From positions 14,251,001-14,315,000 of the forward strand of contig NC_060026.1 of assembly GCF_021134715.1 (NCBI RefSeq): a stretch of DNA of 64,000 bases, written 5' to 3'. Each line of letters begins with the position of its first letter. Position 1 is the first letter of the stretch. Position numbers and translations under genes: made by a program. Source of the stretch: Daphnia pulex. Taxonomy: Eukaryota > Arthropoda > Branchiopoda > Diplostraca > Daphniidae. This document shows positions 47,633 through 60,987 of this stretch, piece after piece. The notes beneath the pieces were generated by a model. That model saw only the letters and a program-made list of their open reading frames with translations. It had not been told where the DNA came from and did not search any database.

Positions 47633-49490
47633 TTTGGACTGCAAAGAGATAATGAAATTTACTTTTAAAATTCCAACTCCTAGACTGTCAAAACTGCGCA
47701 GTTGCTGAAAAACCGTCAGCTGTCAAAAACAGCTGATCCCACAAGAAAGAATTCGCCGAATGCCAGATCGCAATAACACCGGAGCGACGGTACGTAATTT
47801 TTCGAGCTTTTATTAATTTATTTCTACTTGTAAAATTGTAACTAGTACTTACTCAGATAAGCAGGTGTGTAAGCGTCGAGAGGTTAAGCGGGACTGAGCG
47901 ATTGCAGTGGAATGCCGGGTTCTTTTTATACTCGTTGCTGTGTGGGCCTAGACTGTGGGAAAAAGAATTGCGTGAATGACACGTGTACCCGCCGTTGGAT
48001 GACTAGGCGAATGGAATTTCAAAGGGGAGGATATTTAAGGGGAAGGGATGCGCAATGGTGAAACTTAATCGTTATATGTCATTATCGGTCCTTCTTTTTT
48101 TTTTTCTTTTTCTTCTTCAAAAGGATGTACACAAAATTGCATTTCTTTTATTCATTATTGCGTCACGCTTCTTCTGGCGCCGCCGGCGGATCCCGCCGAC
48201 TTTTTGTTTTTCTTTTCAAGGGCAAATTCTTGCCCAAATTCAATAACCAACGAATCAAAACGAATTCGTTCAACCGCAGACAATCGTTTGAGGCTATAAA
48301 GACTAGACATGTCTGGTTTTCTCCCTTTTATTAAAGCGAATTAACTATAACTTTTAAAAAGATTAAGTGACTTGTTGAATCGTGTCGTTTGTATCAATTT
48401 GGGTGGAAGATTTATTATCGCTTTTGTCTGCAAACTTCCTGTAATTCTTGGCATCTCAGATGGGGTCTCAAGGCTATTTCTTGTTCACTTGTTGTATAAC
48501 GAACGTTTTTTAAAAAAGAATTTTGTTTTAAAATGAAATAAAGTGAACAAGGATGAGAACAGCATCTCCGGTTTCTTTCGTCATCTTGAACGGACGGATG
48601 CTCATGGGACAGACGCTGAATTCACAACTCAAGTAATTCTAATAGTGATGACTGGGGTAAAATTCGTGCTGCGCGTTTCGATTATTAAGTGGACAGTCTA
48701 CAGCACTGGTGACTCATCAAGTTAGCGTATATATACCCTCAACCGGAACGTTTCGGTATTTTTATTATTTACTTTCCACGCGAGTGTTTAGATTCAAGTT
48801 ACCAACGTTTTCCTTGTTCGTTTACAGTTATCCAAACACAAAATCTTTTGTTGTTTTTTATGCGATAGAGATATCGAATAACCTTTGCGTTTATTATCCA
48901 TTAAATTATTTGATGAAAATAGAAACTTCATTAGTGATTTGATTCAAATTAAATCCAAATATTTGTCTGCATACCTCTGCTGGACTTTAATGTTGAGGAC
49001 TTCAAAAAGGTTCGTGACGTTTCGGTGAAAATCATTTGCCGTACGCGTGGCCAAGGCCATAATTTTTTGTTCTGGTCACGATTTCACGTCTACCTGTGTA
49101 GTGTATTGTGTTGCGTGGATTCTTGTTATAACACTTTCCATAGGGCAATTTCCGAGTGCAGGGAAGCGCTTACTCCGGAAATGTCTCCCGTCATCCTGAC
49201 ACGGCCATTAATACAAAATGCCGCTCGTACGTACGTACATTCTAGCGCGTTCCAGCAATCGTCGCCTTTTCGGTTTCCCGAATTGTTTGCTACTTGGTCA
49301 ACCGTGGAAGAGAAATAGCTACATCCCATTGCTGAAATCTATTCAACATTACAGCAAGATTCTCGGACAGACGGCGCGAAAAAACTATGTAAGTTTTGTA
49401 TTTCACGTATTGTATTAAAGTAATAATCTGTGATGGAATTTTCCCAATCGGATTAACTATAGCCAACTACCAGTATAAAAAAATTTCTTG
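47633..49490. other. Spacer between GST 2 and GST 3
   Basis: Holds the GST 2 5' UTR intron and promoter. Further on, the 3' flank of GST 3 contains ttcggtttcccgaattgttt near 49269, repeated at 50908 in the flank of GST 4. No other gene seen. Confidence 0.5.
47922..47930 (-). promoter_or_regulatory. TATA box of GST 2
   Basis: TATAAAAAG on the minus strand, about 70 nt above the donor of the non-coding first exon. Confidence 0.6.
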
Positions 49491-50346
49491 TTAATTTTCT
49501 TCGGGGTATTTTGAATCTCGAAATTCAGTCCATTTCTTGATGTTGGGCAAAGCTTTGACACGGTCAATCAGTGATTTTAAAAGTGGCGCGTCTTTCAAAA
49601 AGGCCCCACCGAATTTCACTTCAATAAAGTCCGAAAAGAAAGCGTAGTAAGCCAAATCTGCCGCAGTTAGCTGTATGAATATAGAAAAATGTGATGGTTC
49701 AGAATCGCAATCGTTTGTTTGGCAAGCTGTGGCCAACTCACCTGCTTCCCAACTAAATATCCGGTGTTGTTCTTTTTCAATTGTTTTTCGACAGCGACAA
49801 CGTGCGAAGCAATCGTGTCAGTCATGAATTTTTGATACAATTCTTTCTGCTTTGCGGGATCTTTCTCCATGAAAGGCACCGCTGCAGCTACACGTCAACA
49901 AACATTATTTTAATTAACAGAAAATGTTAATAACACCTTTTTTTTAGAATGGTATTTACCGTTTAGCAGGTCGTGAATGTTTTCAATGTACATGTCAGTC
50001 TGAGCCTGTTCCCACTCGTCTTTGCCAGCTAGCCCGTATTTTCTGGCCAGATAGCGAGCAATGGCGTTGGACTGGGCCAGTACTTGGCCATCAACTTCCA
50101 GAATAGGAACTTGACTAAAGGGCGTAGCTAATATGCAGTAACAAGAAAATTTGTTGTAACTAGATTTGCGGGAAGTTAATTTTAAAAGCAACACGCGGAA
50201 TACTGACTGGGTTTTATGTTCGGCCATTCGCTGTGGGAGAAGCGGACGTCTTCAAATTGAACGCCGGCCTGGCTAAAGATGAGACGGGACAATTCGGCAC
50301 GACCTCGACGCGGGTTGTTAAAGTAGTGAAGCTTGTAAACAGGCAT
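49491..50346 (-). CDS. Sigma-class glutathione S-transferase 3
   Basis: Exons (minus): 50208-50346, 49960-50127, 49742-49881, 49491-49670; 208 aa. MPVYKLHYFNNPRRGRAELS has two extra residues in the loop after the active-site Tyr, shared only with GST 4. PFSQVPILEVDGQ and SNAIARYLARKYGLAGKDEW form the glutathione site. The C-terminal domain has KDPAKQKELYQKFMTD, LTAADLAYYAFFSDF and LPNIKKWTEF. Its intron positions match GST 2. The DNA flanks and coding sequence show it is a tandem duplicate of GST 4. Confidence 0.95.
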
Positions 50347-51171
50347 ACTATAATTTAAATTACCATTGAAAAAGAAATTAAAGCGATTAAAGAGAGATTA
50401 ACAGATGGTTTCCAACATTTTGGGTCAATGGCAATAAATATTCAGCACATAGGGTAAAACCTAGATACCTGAATTTGAATGACTTGTTCGAAAAATTTCT
50501 GAACCGATCTGTTGAGTGAGAAGTTTACAACTGGACATCCAGCGCCGAACCTCTTCTTTAAGTACTTGTCCGCTCTCGCAGCAACTATTATTGCATCCTT
50601 CCCGAACCTTAAAGCGCCATATCTTTTTTAAAAATCTTTTAAAAGTGTGACGAAATACTTGCCTTTGATTTCGTATATTCGGTACAGTACTATACTAACA
50701 CCAAGTCACGATGACTTGCATTAATTCTTTAAATACTATATTTTTATTTAGGCATTATTCACTGATGCAAAGCCTTCGTTCCCCTTATTTCAGTTTCTTC
50801 ATTCTTTAAATCATTTTGACACATATGTAAGTGTACACACTAGCGTTCCCGATTTATCTTCTATCTCTATCTCGAATTCCAATGTCCAACAATCGTCGTT
50901 TTATTCGGTTTCCCGAATTGTTTGCTATATTATTTGGTCAAGCGTGGAAATTAAATAGATACATCCTCTTATTGAAATCTTTTTATTGAATTAATCTTTT
51001 ATTTTAATTTTGTGACAGACTAGCTAGCGCGAAAAAAAATTTAAAGTTTTGTATTTCACGTATGTATTTAAACAAAAATCAGTGTTGTACAATTTTTACG
51101 CTTAAAATTGACGATGGAATTTTTCCGATCGAATTATTAGTGATAGCCAAGTATCATTATAATAATATTTC
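50347..51171. other. Spacer between GST 3 and GST 4
   Basis: 5' flank of GST 3 (cctgaatttgaatgacttgttcg at about 50468, repeated in the 5' flank of GST 4 near 52132), followed by the 3' flank of GST 4. Confidence 0.6.
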
Positions 51172-52055
51172 TTATTCATTTCCGTCAGGGTAGTATTTTG
51201 AATTTCGAAAATCAATCCATTTCTTGACGTTTGGCGAAGTTCTGACACGAACAAGAAGTGATTTTAACAGTGGCGCGTCTTTCAAAAAGGCCCCGCCAAA
51301 TTTCACTTCAATAAAATCCGAAAAGAGAGCGTAGTAGGCCAAATCTGCCGCGGTTAACTGTGAATAGATGTTGTAATTAATCGGTAAAATAAGATTTGCC
51401 GCATCGTATATATATTTTTTTCAGCCAGGCAGCTGTGGCCAAACTCACCCGGTCCCCAACCAAATATCCGGTATTGTTCTTTTTCAATTGTTTTTCGACA
51501 GCGACAACATGGAAAGCGATGGTTTCGGTCATGAATTTTCCATACATTTCTTTCTGCTTTGCGGGATCTTTCTCCACGAATGGCACCGCTACAGCTACAC
51601 GTCAACAAACATTGTTATAATTAACAAAAATAGGTCAAATCTGCCATATCTTGGTTGTTGTTAATTGTTTACCGTTTAGCAGGTCGTTAATGTTTTCAAT
51701 GTACATGTCAGTCTGAGCCTGTTCCCAATCGTCTTTGCCAGCAAGACCATGTTGCCTGGCAAGGTATCGAGCAATGGCATTCGACTGGGCCAGCATTTGG
51801 CCATTAACTTCTAGGATAGGAACTTGCCCAAAGGGAGTAGCTATATTTAGCAAGATGAATTGATTAATTATAATTTAAACAGCGTCAAGTTGAACAAAGC
51901 AACACGGTGTACTGACTGGGTTTCATGTTCGGCCATTCGCTGTGGGGGAAGCGGACGTCTTCGAATGGGACGCCGGCCTGGCTGAGAATCAGGCGGGACA
52001 ATTCGGCATGACCTCGACGCGGGTTGTCAAAATAGTGAAGCTTGTAAACTGCCAT
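51172..52055 (-). CDS. Sigma-class glutathione S-transferase 4
   Basis: Exons (minus): 51917-52055, 51673-51840, 51449-51588, 51172-51357; 210 aa. MAVYKLHYFDNPRRGHAELS, PFGQVPILEVNGQ, SNAIARYLARQHGLAGKDDW, KDPAKQKEMYGKFMTE, LTAADLAYYALFSDF and a slightly longer tail ending YYPDGNE. It has the usual Tyr and cis-Pro features. It shares the NPRRG loop insertion with GST 3. Part of exon 2 (caacatggtcttgctggcaa) is more like GST 2 than GST 3, hinting at gene conversion within the array. Confidence 0.95.
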
Positions 52056-54553
52056 AACTAATAAATTGCCATTTAAAAGAATTAAATTCAAAGCGAGATT
52101 AAATTTCTTCCAACATTTTCAATACCTATACCTGAATTTGAATGACTTGTTCGTAACAATTTCTGAACCAATCTGTCGATAAAAAGTTTCTATCAGCATA
52201 CCACTGCCCAACCTCTTCTTTAAGTACTTGTCCCGTTGTCCGCGCTTGCAGCAACTATTCTTGCATCATTCCCAAACCTTAAAGCGTCATATCTTCAATA
52301 GATCCCAATATGGTAAAAAAAAGTATGACGATATAACCTGCCTTTGATTTTGTGTACACAAGATATAGCACCAACGCCAAGTCACGATGAGTTGCCTCAT
52401 TTGAATACTTTAAATATTTATTATAGGCATACACTGATACAAAGCCTCCATAGTCCATTCTCTTATTTCAGTATCTTCATTCGTTGATATCATTTTGACA
52501 TACATGTACTCAAGTGTTCCCGATTTCTCTTTTATCTCTTTTAACAATGTCACAAGCAATGTCTCTTCGTTTGATTATAAGCTGCTCGGTCGCTCGTCGG
52601 TAAACAGATAAAGATAATTTGATCCATATTCCCTGCTCAGTCAGGTGTTGTAGTGTTGTTGTTTTAATCAGACCACCCCTAAGACAATGGTCTTTATCTG
52701 TGCCACTTCAGGCACTACACTACTGTGTACACTACAGCAGTTATGCGTAGAACGTTTCATTCAAAAGATAAAAATAAATTTTTATAAAGAAAGCAGAAAT
52801 TTTAGTTGCTGATTTCACCAAAAATGATTGAATTTCTTTGTGTATGCAATCTACACTTATCATTTACCACATTTTTCGCAAACTATATATCAAAATCAAA
52901 TATCGCGCCGTTGAGCTGAAGAAATTGGCAACTGCGCTCTCAATTCTGAGTTTCTGACGGAAGTTCGTCTGCAGTGCAGTGACCGGCTCTCGTGAAGTGA
53001 AGTATTGAAGTTTGAGCTCTTGGCATTGTTTCATTTTAGTAAGCATTCGAGTAATAAGTCCGTTCACGGATAGTTTTCTATTGTTTCTGGACTTTTAGTA
53101 GTAGTACCTGTGTCATCTACGGTTGTCTTGTTACATGTGGTTGGAACAAAGAAATCGAGTCAAGATTCCATATGCTTGAAACTGCCCAGGATTCTCAGAT
53201 CACAATGGAAAAGTCTGGAAAAGTCAAAGGCTACTAAGTATTGTTAAATATTAATTGTAGCCATTTCGATTTCACCGATTTCACAAAACATTTATCCCTC
53301 TCAAACAGTATCGAATTTGTTCTTGTCCAGCCCAGATTTTGATTCATTGCTCAAAGTGACTTCACATAGAAATTTTCCAAAAATAGTTTTGTTCTGTTTT
53401 CATTTAAGTTAGAATAGTCAATCAACCACAAAATTATTTGTGTTAATCTGATTTTTGAACAGTTCTATTCTATTCAGATTCCCTGACTTCAGAAGTTGAA
53501 GACGGTGAGGTGTTGAGAGATCTGCCAGGACTCGGATTCATCACCAAATTATTTCATGTAGTAATTTACCTATGTTAAGTGAACACTCTGATTATATTGT
53601 GATTCCTTTTTCTAAGTTGAGACATGACAATTTTCGTAGAAGGTTTTTTTGGTGTTAAGATTCATTGTTGACAAGAACATCAATTTGAAGATTTTTTTTG
53701 TTGGGGGAAGGCACTTTGGATTCTTTAATTTATTTCTGAGGGTGGGCGAGGTGGCAAGATTCAAAATTTACTGTAAATTCCTCAACCCTTGTTCCGTGGT
53801 GATCTTTTTATTTGAGAAGAACAATTTTCTAAAATGAAAATTTTCTTTTCTGTGTTTGGATTCATTCTTGAAAGCAATTAGTTCATTGGTACCTTTTTTG
53901 GGAGGGATGATTATTTTGATTTTTTTTTTTTATTTTGGAGGGAGGGAGGTGGCAAGATTAAATTTTTATCTGTTACCTTGTTTCGTGGTTGTGGAGGTTA
54001 GATTCAGTTTTGAAGTGTTAATTTGAAGTACTTAATATTTATTTTGTTTGTGGTCCTATAAAATTTACTTCTTAAAGCGGTTTCATAATGAATGGTCAGT
54101 TTATTTTGATCGTTTGCTTGAATTGACCGTGAATTGATTTTCTGACTTGTAACAGGCGTTGGTATTTTTGATGAAAGGCTGCAATCTTCTCATCGCTAGG
54201 GGCATTTTTATCGAAGTCATTGTGACAGTTCTCCGATCGATCAGTAAGTTCATGTTGTCTTAACATTCAGAAAGATAAATGATTGGGTAAAATTTTGCTT
54301 TTTTATTTGAGTGGTGTTAGGAGATTTTCTGATGTTAGGAGATTCACCAGCTTTCCTATCAAACTAGAAAAAATTTATATATTTGTTGTACAACATCGAG
54401 TTAATATGAAAATAAAAATTCTTAAAGTTAAATGTGAAATAAAAACAATTAAAAATAAATAACTGGAATTGCATTTATTTTCCCACCTCCACCCACAATT
54501 CCTCCACTTTTTATACAAGTACAATTTACATACAAACATACATACTCATACAG
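52056..54553. other. Gene-poor interval after the GST array
   Basis: 5' flank of GST 4, then AT-rich DNA. Around 53640-54000 two diverged copies of a ~230-bp stretch are suggested by ggtggcaagatt-cttgttccgtgg (53749) and ggtggcaagatt-cttgtttcgtgg (53950). No gene supported. Confidence 0.4.
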
Positions 54554-54892
54554 TTAACCCGTTGGCTGCCACGCCATACAACCCATAGGTTGCTTTTCTA
54601 CTACTCTACGCGCCATGTCTGAAGGATCCATGACCAAGGTGGGACTTGCCATTGCTGACAAGTCCGGGCTGACACGGTGACAGGAGAAGATGGAATGCAC
54701 AACCTCTAGAATCCATCACCGTATCGACAAGGGGGAAGTCCCTATGGTGCATTGCCTAACAGGGCCTTTCGGCGAATCTGGGGCTGGTGCAACTGTCCGA
54801 CCCCGTGGCAAATAAACCACGAGACCGAACAGCGCGGGCCCGTGCTACAGAGCTAACATGGGGGAACAAAGGCGTGGCAGCCAACGGGTTAA
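54554..54892. mobile_element. piggyBac-like MITE (331 bp, TTAA target site)
   Basis: TTAA at 54554-54557 and TTAA at 54889-54892 bracket an element with perfect 18-bp terminal inverted repeats, cccgttggctgccacgcc and ggcgtggcagccaacggg. TTAA target duplication with CCC/GGG ends is the hallmark of piggyBac-type DNA transposons. The 331-bp length and lack of an open frame make it a non-autonomous MITE. The core is GC-richer than the surroundings. Confidence 0.85.
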
Positions 54893-57449
54893 CTAACACA
54901 AAACATATTACCAACAACAAAGGATGATCCGCAGCTGATATTTTTGACACACTGGCGACGTTTTTGGTGTCGGTCTTCTCAACGTCTCCTCTGCAATATC
55001 TGAAAGAGAAAACAATTCTTATGAAATGACATGGCAATTAAAGTTACACATTGGTACAAGGATCAGATTTTCTGCTCTAAACTTAAATAGGGTACTTATA
55101 TTTGCTTAAAATCTAGCTGGCAATATCGAGAAATGTACGCAGAACAGAGCTCACTTGCTAGATTCATGCAAATTTTCCGGAACTATACCGGAAGTAAGCG
55201 ATAGCGACTTAACCATTGAGCTCCCGTAAAAATAAACCAGATATTCGTGATCTCCATGAAATTTGGGGTCGATTAGGTGTGATTTAAACGAAATCCAAAA
55301 TTTGGCCAAAATCGAGAATTTTCCTGAACTATAGTTCAGGATAATTCTCGAAACCGGAAGTACGCGTACGTACAAATAAAAACATGAACTTTACTACAAA
55401 TTTGATGAGGATCACGAATATGTGGTTCTTTTGTGCGTCAAATAAATATTTACTGAACTACTGACTAAAATGAGAAAACCGGAAGTAGAAAAAAAACACA
55501 TTATAAAAAATCTAACAAGTGAGCTTTGTTGGAGGAAGAGTTATAGTCAGTTTTCACTAAAAAATTCCACACAACAGCTGCCGATAAATGTTTAAAGAGA
55601 TTTGCAAAGTAAATGAAACTGACTGTTTTGACAGCTGAAAATGATCGAAAAGTCATCTAGCGTTAGAAAAAAGAAACGTCTAAGTAACACACTAACACTT
55701 CTTTTACGCGCAAGAAGGGCCTGATTTTGGAATTATTACACAGACAGAGAGTTTAACGCAAATAGATTACTAGTAGATAATCTACGAAAATAAGTGAATT
55801 GTACCTGGCCATAATCCCTTGGTGAGTGACTGCAGGTTTGTCACAGCAACTGAAGTGATCCACTCGCCAGTGAAGCAAGAAAAGTTGACGTGTAGCAGCA
55901 TAAGCTGTATGAGCGTACGTCTTGAAGATAAGAATGGAGCAGAACGTTGGTGGAAGTCCCTCTTCTGTCAAGGACAATATCCAGCATTGACTCAAGGATG
56001 TCCGTGGGGATTTTGCGTGCTTTTTTAAAAAAATATTTTACATTAATGAAAACATAAAAATTAAAAAAGCATATCAATTTTTACCTTTTCCAAGAAGCAC
56101 ACTGAAATGTTCATGATGAAAACCCGTAATAATTGCTGCATTACTCCTCAGGTGGGATAAATTTCCTGATGCTAAAGAAAGTGTTATGAAGTATTGCAGT
56201 AGTGTGGTGATAAAAAGTGATATTGATGCTTACCTTTATCATCATATAGGTGATGATTTAGTAGCCCTAAGGTATCTGACTTGGTGTGGTTGGTGTGGTA
56301 GCAGTAATTGGAAAATACCTCATACCCGCACATTTATATTCCACTATATGTGTGCTTCAAACATGAGTTTAAGGCTTTTGACAGCATGAGGATTTAATGG
56401 ATGGAAAGTGACTGAGTGCTAGAAGTCAACTTGTTGGTATGACTGACAGTAGCTAATTAGCTATGCATCTAATATTTGAAGAAATAAGTTGGTATAATAT
56501 GAAAATAAGGAACCTAGGTCAAGATAAACCTACACAAGATACGAAGATCCATTTGGTATTTGAAATCACAGGAATATAAGTATAAATAGCAACAATTTGT
56601 TTTGTTTCGCCCATTTTTTCGTTTCGTTTCATGACATGGGGACGTAAACAACAAGAGCGACAGTGGCGACATCTAGTAATGAGTTTTGAATCTTGTGTTA
56701 GTTGCACAATCACAGTAGCGTGAGTGCGTGACATTAACAGGCCGAGTCGTAACTTTCAAGTTTCAAAAGTTCCTTCAAAACAAATTAAACAACGGAGATC
56801 GGATTATGAGGTTACTGTTTTTAAGTAATAGATAACACAATCCTTAGCTTATGATTCTTACTGCATTCTTTACTAAATGTTTTCAGAAGTTTTCGTGTAC
56901 CTACTACCTAGCCCAGACCTGGCCAACTAGGTGCTTGTGACAATAGAAATAAAATTGTCTAATCCAAATTCCAATACTGCAAGTTCGCAAGCTATTGTCT
57001 TCTGAAGCTAAACAATTTCTGTTGCAAGGTAGTTATTTTACCAAAATTTATCTGGTGTTCTTTCTCTGTTCTTTAAGGTGTTCTTTCTCTGTTCTTTTAT
57101 AATGTTCACATGAACTTTTCCCTGTCAAGATTTTGTAAATCTTCAAGATATTGATGCCTTCGCCAGATCCAATTCTTTGCTGCTATCTATTTTGCGGCAC
57201 CACAGCAAGAAAATGCTGCCACTTATGATTTTGTGGTAATCGCCACTTAGTTCTAATGTAGGAGGACAATGTAAGATTGATAGATTCGAGGTATTGCTTT
57301 CTGTCACTACAATATGGTTTGAAAATCTAAATAATTAAACATAATCTCCTTTCAGGTTAATCCCTATCCTCTGTTTTGGAAACCTACAAGAGATTACTGG
57401 AATTGAAGACTGATAATTTGTGAAGGTGTAGATAAAACTGATAAATTAT
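54893..57449. other. Gene-poor interval with hairpin
   Basis: AT-rich, no convincing gene. Contains the hairpin at 55313 and a short tandem repeat ggtgttctttctctgttctt at 57055 and 57078. Confidence 0.45.
55313..55350. repeat. Near-perfect 38-nt inverted repeat
   Basis: The core tcctgaactatagttcagga is a perfect palindrome, extended on each side by cgagaatt / aattctcg with one unpaired base per arm. It could form a strong hairpin or mark a palindromic binding site or transposon end. Confidence 0.8.
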
Positions 57450-58883
57450 AAGTGTATATCTGGGCTCCCTTCTTTTCTGTGGCCTGTTCCCCTAACTAAC
57501 CAGGTCAATCACCCTCTGTGATAATCAGGAGGATGAGGAGGGCTCTGGTCGAACGGGGACTTGGAAGGTGGATTATCTGAGAAAAACTACTTACTTTTGG
57601 AGGGTCATGAGGAGTCTATCCGGAAATCCTGCTATGACTAATCGCTCCCTAGCAAAACTGGCCTCGTACTCTTCTCTCTTCTTCACCGGCCAGGTATTCT
57701 CCCTGGTCGCAGACAATCCAAGCAGTATCAGATAATGATTTCAGGGTTAACTCTTGAAAACAATTAAGTTACGTTAATTTGTCTTTTCAAAGAGCATTTC
57801 CATTGATGCTGAAGATTAATTCATTTTATTTTGATTCTAGGTGTTGTTTATGTTCGCGTAGTTGATGTCCGCTGTGGTACGTTGTTGCAGCCTATGCTGG
57901 TGAAAGCTCTTATTGCATGAAGTGAAACTGGCTGTTCCTTGGTCCTGCTGTCATGTTATGGAAATTGCATCATTATTTTGTTAAATTGCGTTAAATTGTC
58001 ATCGTGACTATGCAGTTTATTGTTTATAAGTTAAGAAGCAGCAAAAACAAATATGGGATGTTTATGTCAAACAAGTAATAAACATGTTTTCGGGGTTGGG
58101 AAAGGAAAGTGGTGGATGTTGGAGGGGAGGATATTTCAAGTTTGGATAAAAATTTAGTTAATCTATAAAATGTATCCCTATCAATTAATCTCCAAACCCC
58201 ACAAACTTATACCTTCCAATCCTTCAAACCCCGAAAACTTACACCTACCAACCCTTAAATCTATACCCTTAACCCTATAAACCAATGTTAAACCTTAACC
58301 ATGTAATATCTGTAATAAATAATAATAAATACACTATATAAACTGATTTTTATTTTCTTTTTAAAATGTTCAAAAAATTCAATAAACAGAGCGTCCGGTT
58401 CAAGACGATTTACTACTGCACGAGTTTAAACGCAACCCGCCACCACCGCTGCGGCAATGAGACAAAAAGCGATGGTCAAGTTTTGCGGAAATCTGCATCG
58501 TCTTTGTAACTTGACTGACGGAGATTTCCACAAAAAATAAGCCATGGCTATTTGTTTCATTGGGTAGTGGATGCATTGTTTTAACTCGCACATGCTGTTA
58601 TAGGACATGTCTACGGCCCCCAGAGATATTTATCTGGACCGAGAAGAAGAGAGAAGTACGAGGCAAGTTTTACCGGGGAGATGTAGTCATACTAGGCTTC
58701 CGGGTTAGACTCATGACCCTCCAAAAGTTTTCATCGGATCATGCGCCTTCCAAGTCCCCGTTCGACCAGAGCTCTCCCCTCCTCCTGGTTTCACAGCGGG
58801 TGAGTGACCACCGGCGGGCGTTGGTTAGTGGTTAGTTAGGGAAAGGGGGCCACAGAAAAGAAGGGAGCCCAGATTATGCACTT
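57450..58883. mobile_element. Non-autonomous element with ~270-bp inverted repeats
   Basis: The left arm (57450-57713) and right arm (58609-58883) are inverted copies. Shared landmarks are ctgggctcccttcttttctg at the outer end, ctggtcgaacggggacttgg, and ttttggagggtcatga near the middle. The arms differ by indels, so the element is not young. The ~0.9 kb centre has no transposase-like frame, and I could not see a clear target-site duplication. Superfamily unknown (foldback or long-TIR type). Confidence 0.75.
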
Positions 58884-60987
58884 GTAAGTCTAACAACTAC
58901 ACATTTTATCAATCTTGAATTACAGCATTCTCTTGTCGGTTTTCAGCAATGGATGAAGTCCACGAAGGAGTTACCCTGTAAGCAGAATGAACATTGATTT
59001 TGAATGACAATATTATTCAAACAAGATTGTATTAACAGAAAGCAATACCTCAAATCAAGAGGCCTTGTGTAAGGAAGTAAAGGGTAGCAGACAACGGGGT
59101 AGCAAACAAGGAATCTTGTTGACTGTATAGTCCTTGTCCCTTTCCTTGAAAGGACATGACTTCTCATAAAGTCTGTCATGCCAATTTAGAAACCTGTAAA
59201 TAAAAAAAATGGTCATCTTTTTTTGTCACATGATTTGTGTCATCAATGTGCTTGATGTCTATGATCTAAAAGAATAATTAAACAATAATGAAACATCAGT
59301 TTACACTCGAAATCGTCTCTTAAATTTTAGATAGATGTCAAGAGATTTAGATAGAAGTCAGATCAATATTTTAAATACATATTAGACTGCAATGAAGAAA
59401 GTTCAGAGGCATGACAAGTAAACTTACACATGAAACCATCGGTTAGTTATCCAAAGTTCTCTAGAAGATGAAATGAGAGATTGTACATGCTGCAGTTGAT
59501 GATCTAGCAAGTCCACAACAGGAAAAAAAGTATGGTGAATTCTAATAAAAGATGAGAAGAATACATGTTTCAGCAATACTGTATTAATAAAGCTAGTAAT
59601 GGTTGTTACCTGTATCATTTCGCTGGCACATTCAGTAGAATACAATGATTATGAACAAAATAGTTGGTAGTAGGCTGCAGAACTTTCAGGTTTCCTCCTG
59701 TAAGTTGATGAAAAACATTAGATATTTTGCATTTGTCTCACTCTTATTAACTTGGTTTACAACTGCTAATCGAACACAGAAGGCTTTTTCACAGCCTCAA
59801 TCATTCAATTCTCCTCTCACACAGATTGTTCACGTTAAATATCAAACACTCATGTGGAAAAAGGCAGAAAACATTATGTAGGAAGATACATGGTGACTTT
59901 TCTATTAGTTAACACTTAGCACTCACCTCAACTGAGTGAACTTCAAATATGCTGGCAGCAGCGGTGTGACTTGCATTCTTCTTTTCTTCAGGTTGAGATA
60001 ATACTCACTTTAACCACGCTTTAACTGGGCCAACTTAACTAAATAGGGCAGCAATACCAGCACGACTTTCAGAGAATCTACAAGGCAACGAACGCCAAAC
60101 AAATATTTTTAAAAATTTCTCTTGATACTGCATCGAAACGTGAAAGACAGACCACCAAGCACTACCAAACACTAATCAATGTGGAGAATAGCAGCCATTT
60201 TTGTTATTGAACTGCAGTGGCACCTGGTGGGGGATTCCTGAAACTTTATTTCCTCCAATCCCAAAACTAAAAAGTGTTAAAAGAATCGGTTTGAAAATAT
60301 TGTGCTTACGATTTTCAGCAACCTTAATAAATGCTCCTTCATCTTTAAATAAAAATTCATTAAAGCAGAGTCAACAGATGTATTCTAGAAAAATCAACAA
60401 CGTCACAAGGATACACAGATGCAGCCGCTGTAATGTAGGTTTCGGGGGTACCATCCACAATTCCAGATCAGATCCTGACACATCGGTGCGAATTTATTGG
60501 AATCCTCGGACGGACAAGTTACGGTGTCTTCGTGCTCACAGCCTCACAGTCAGATGAGGCAAAAGAATTTGAAACGCATAAATGAAATATTTGAGAATGT
60601 TGTAAAATAAAGCGGTTTATGCTTTGTTAGGTCGCCTTATACCTTAAAAGACTGAGACTGTTGATTGGAGCAGGATGTGATCATTATCTACATAATTATT
60701 TTTCTTTCAATTCACTGCGTGTATTGGCTGTAAAATATGCTCAAGGCAATCATCACGCTTTAAAGGTACTTTGGAAAATAAAAGAAGTTCATACATCTTG
60801 GGCAAATACTCGAGTGGGACAGTTGCTGGACACTTGTGTCTAATAAATTAAATTAAATTTCACAACACAAAACCGACGCAACATCTACCTAAATCAAATA
60901 TGAACTCAACCTTTCAACTCGTCCCCCCTTTGCAAAAAAGATTTCCAGTCAGGATGAATTGGGAAAATAAATAAATATTAGACATTA
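58884..60987. other. Gene-poor interval
   Basis: AT-rich DNA. Frames at 59645, 60201 and 60661 show no domain or splice support. Confidence 0.45.
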
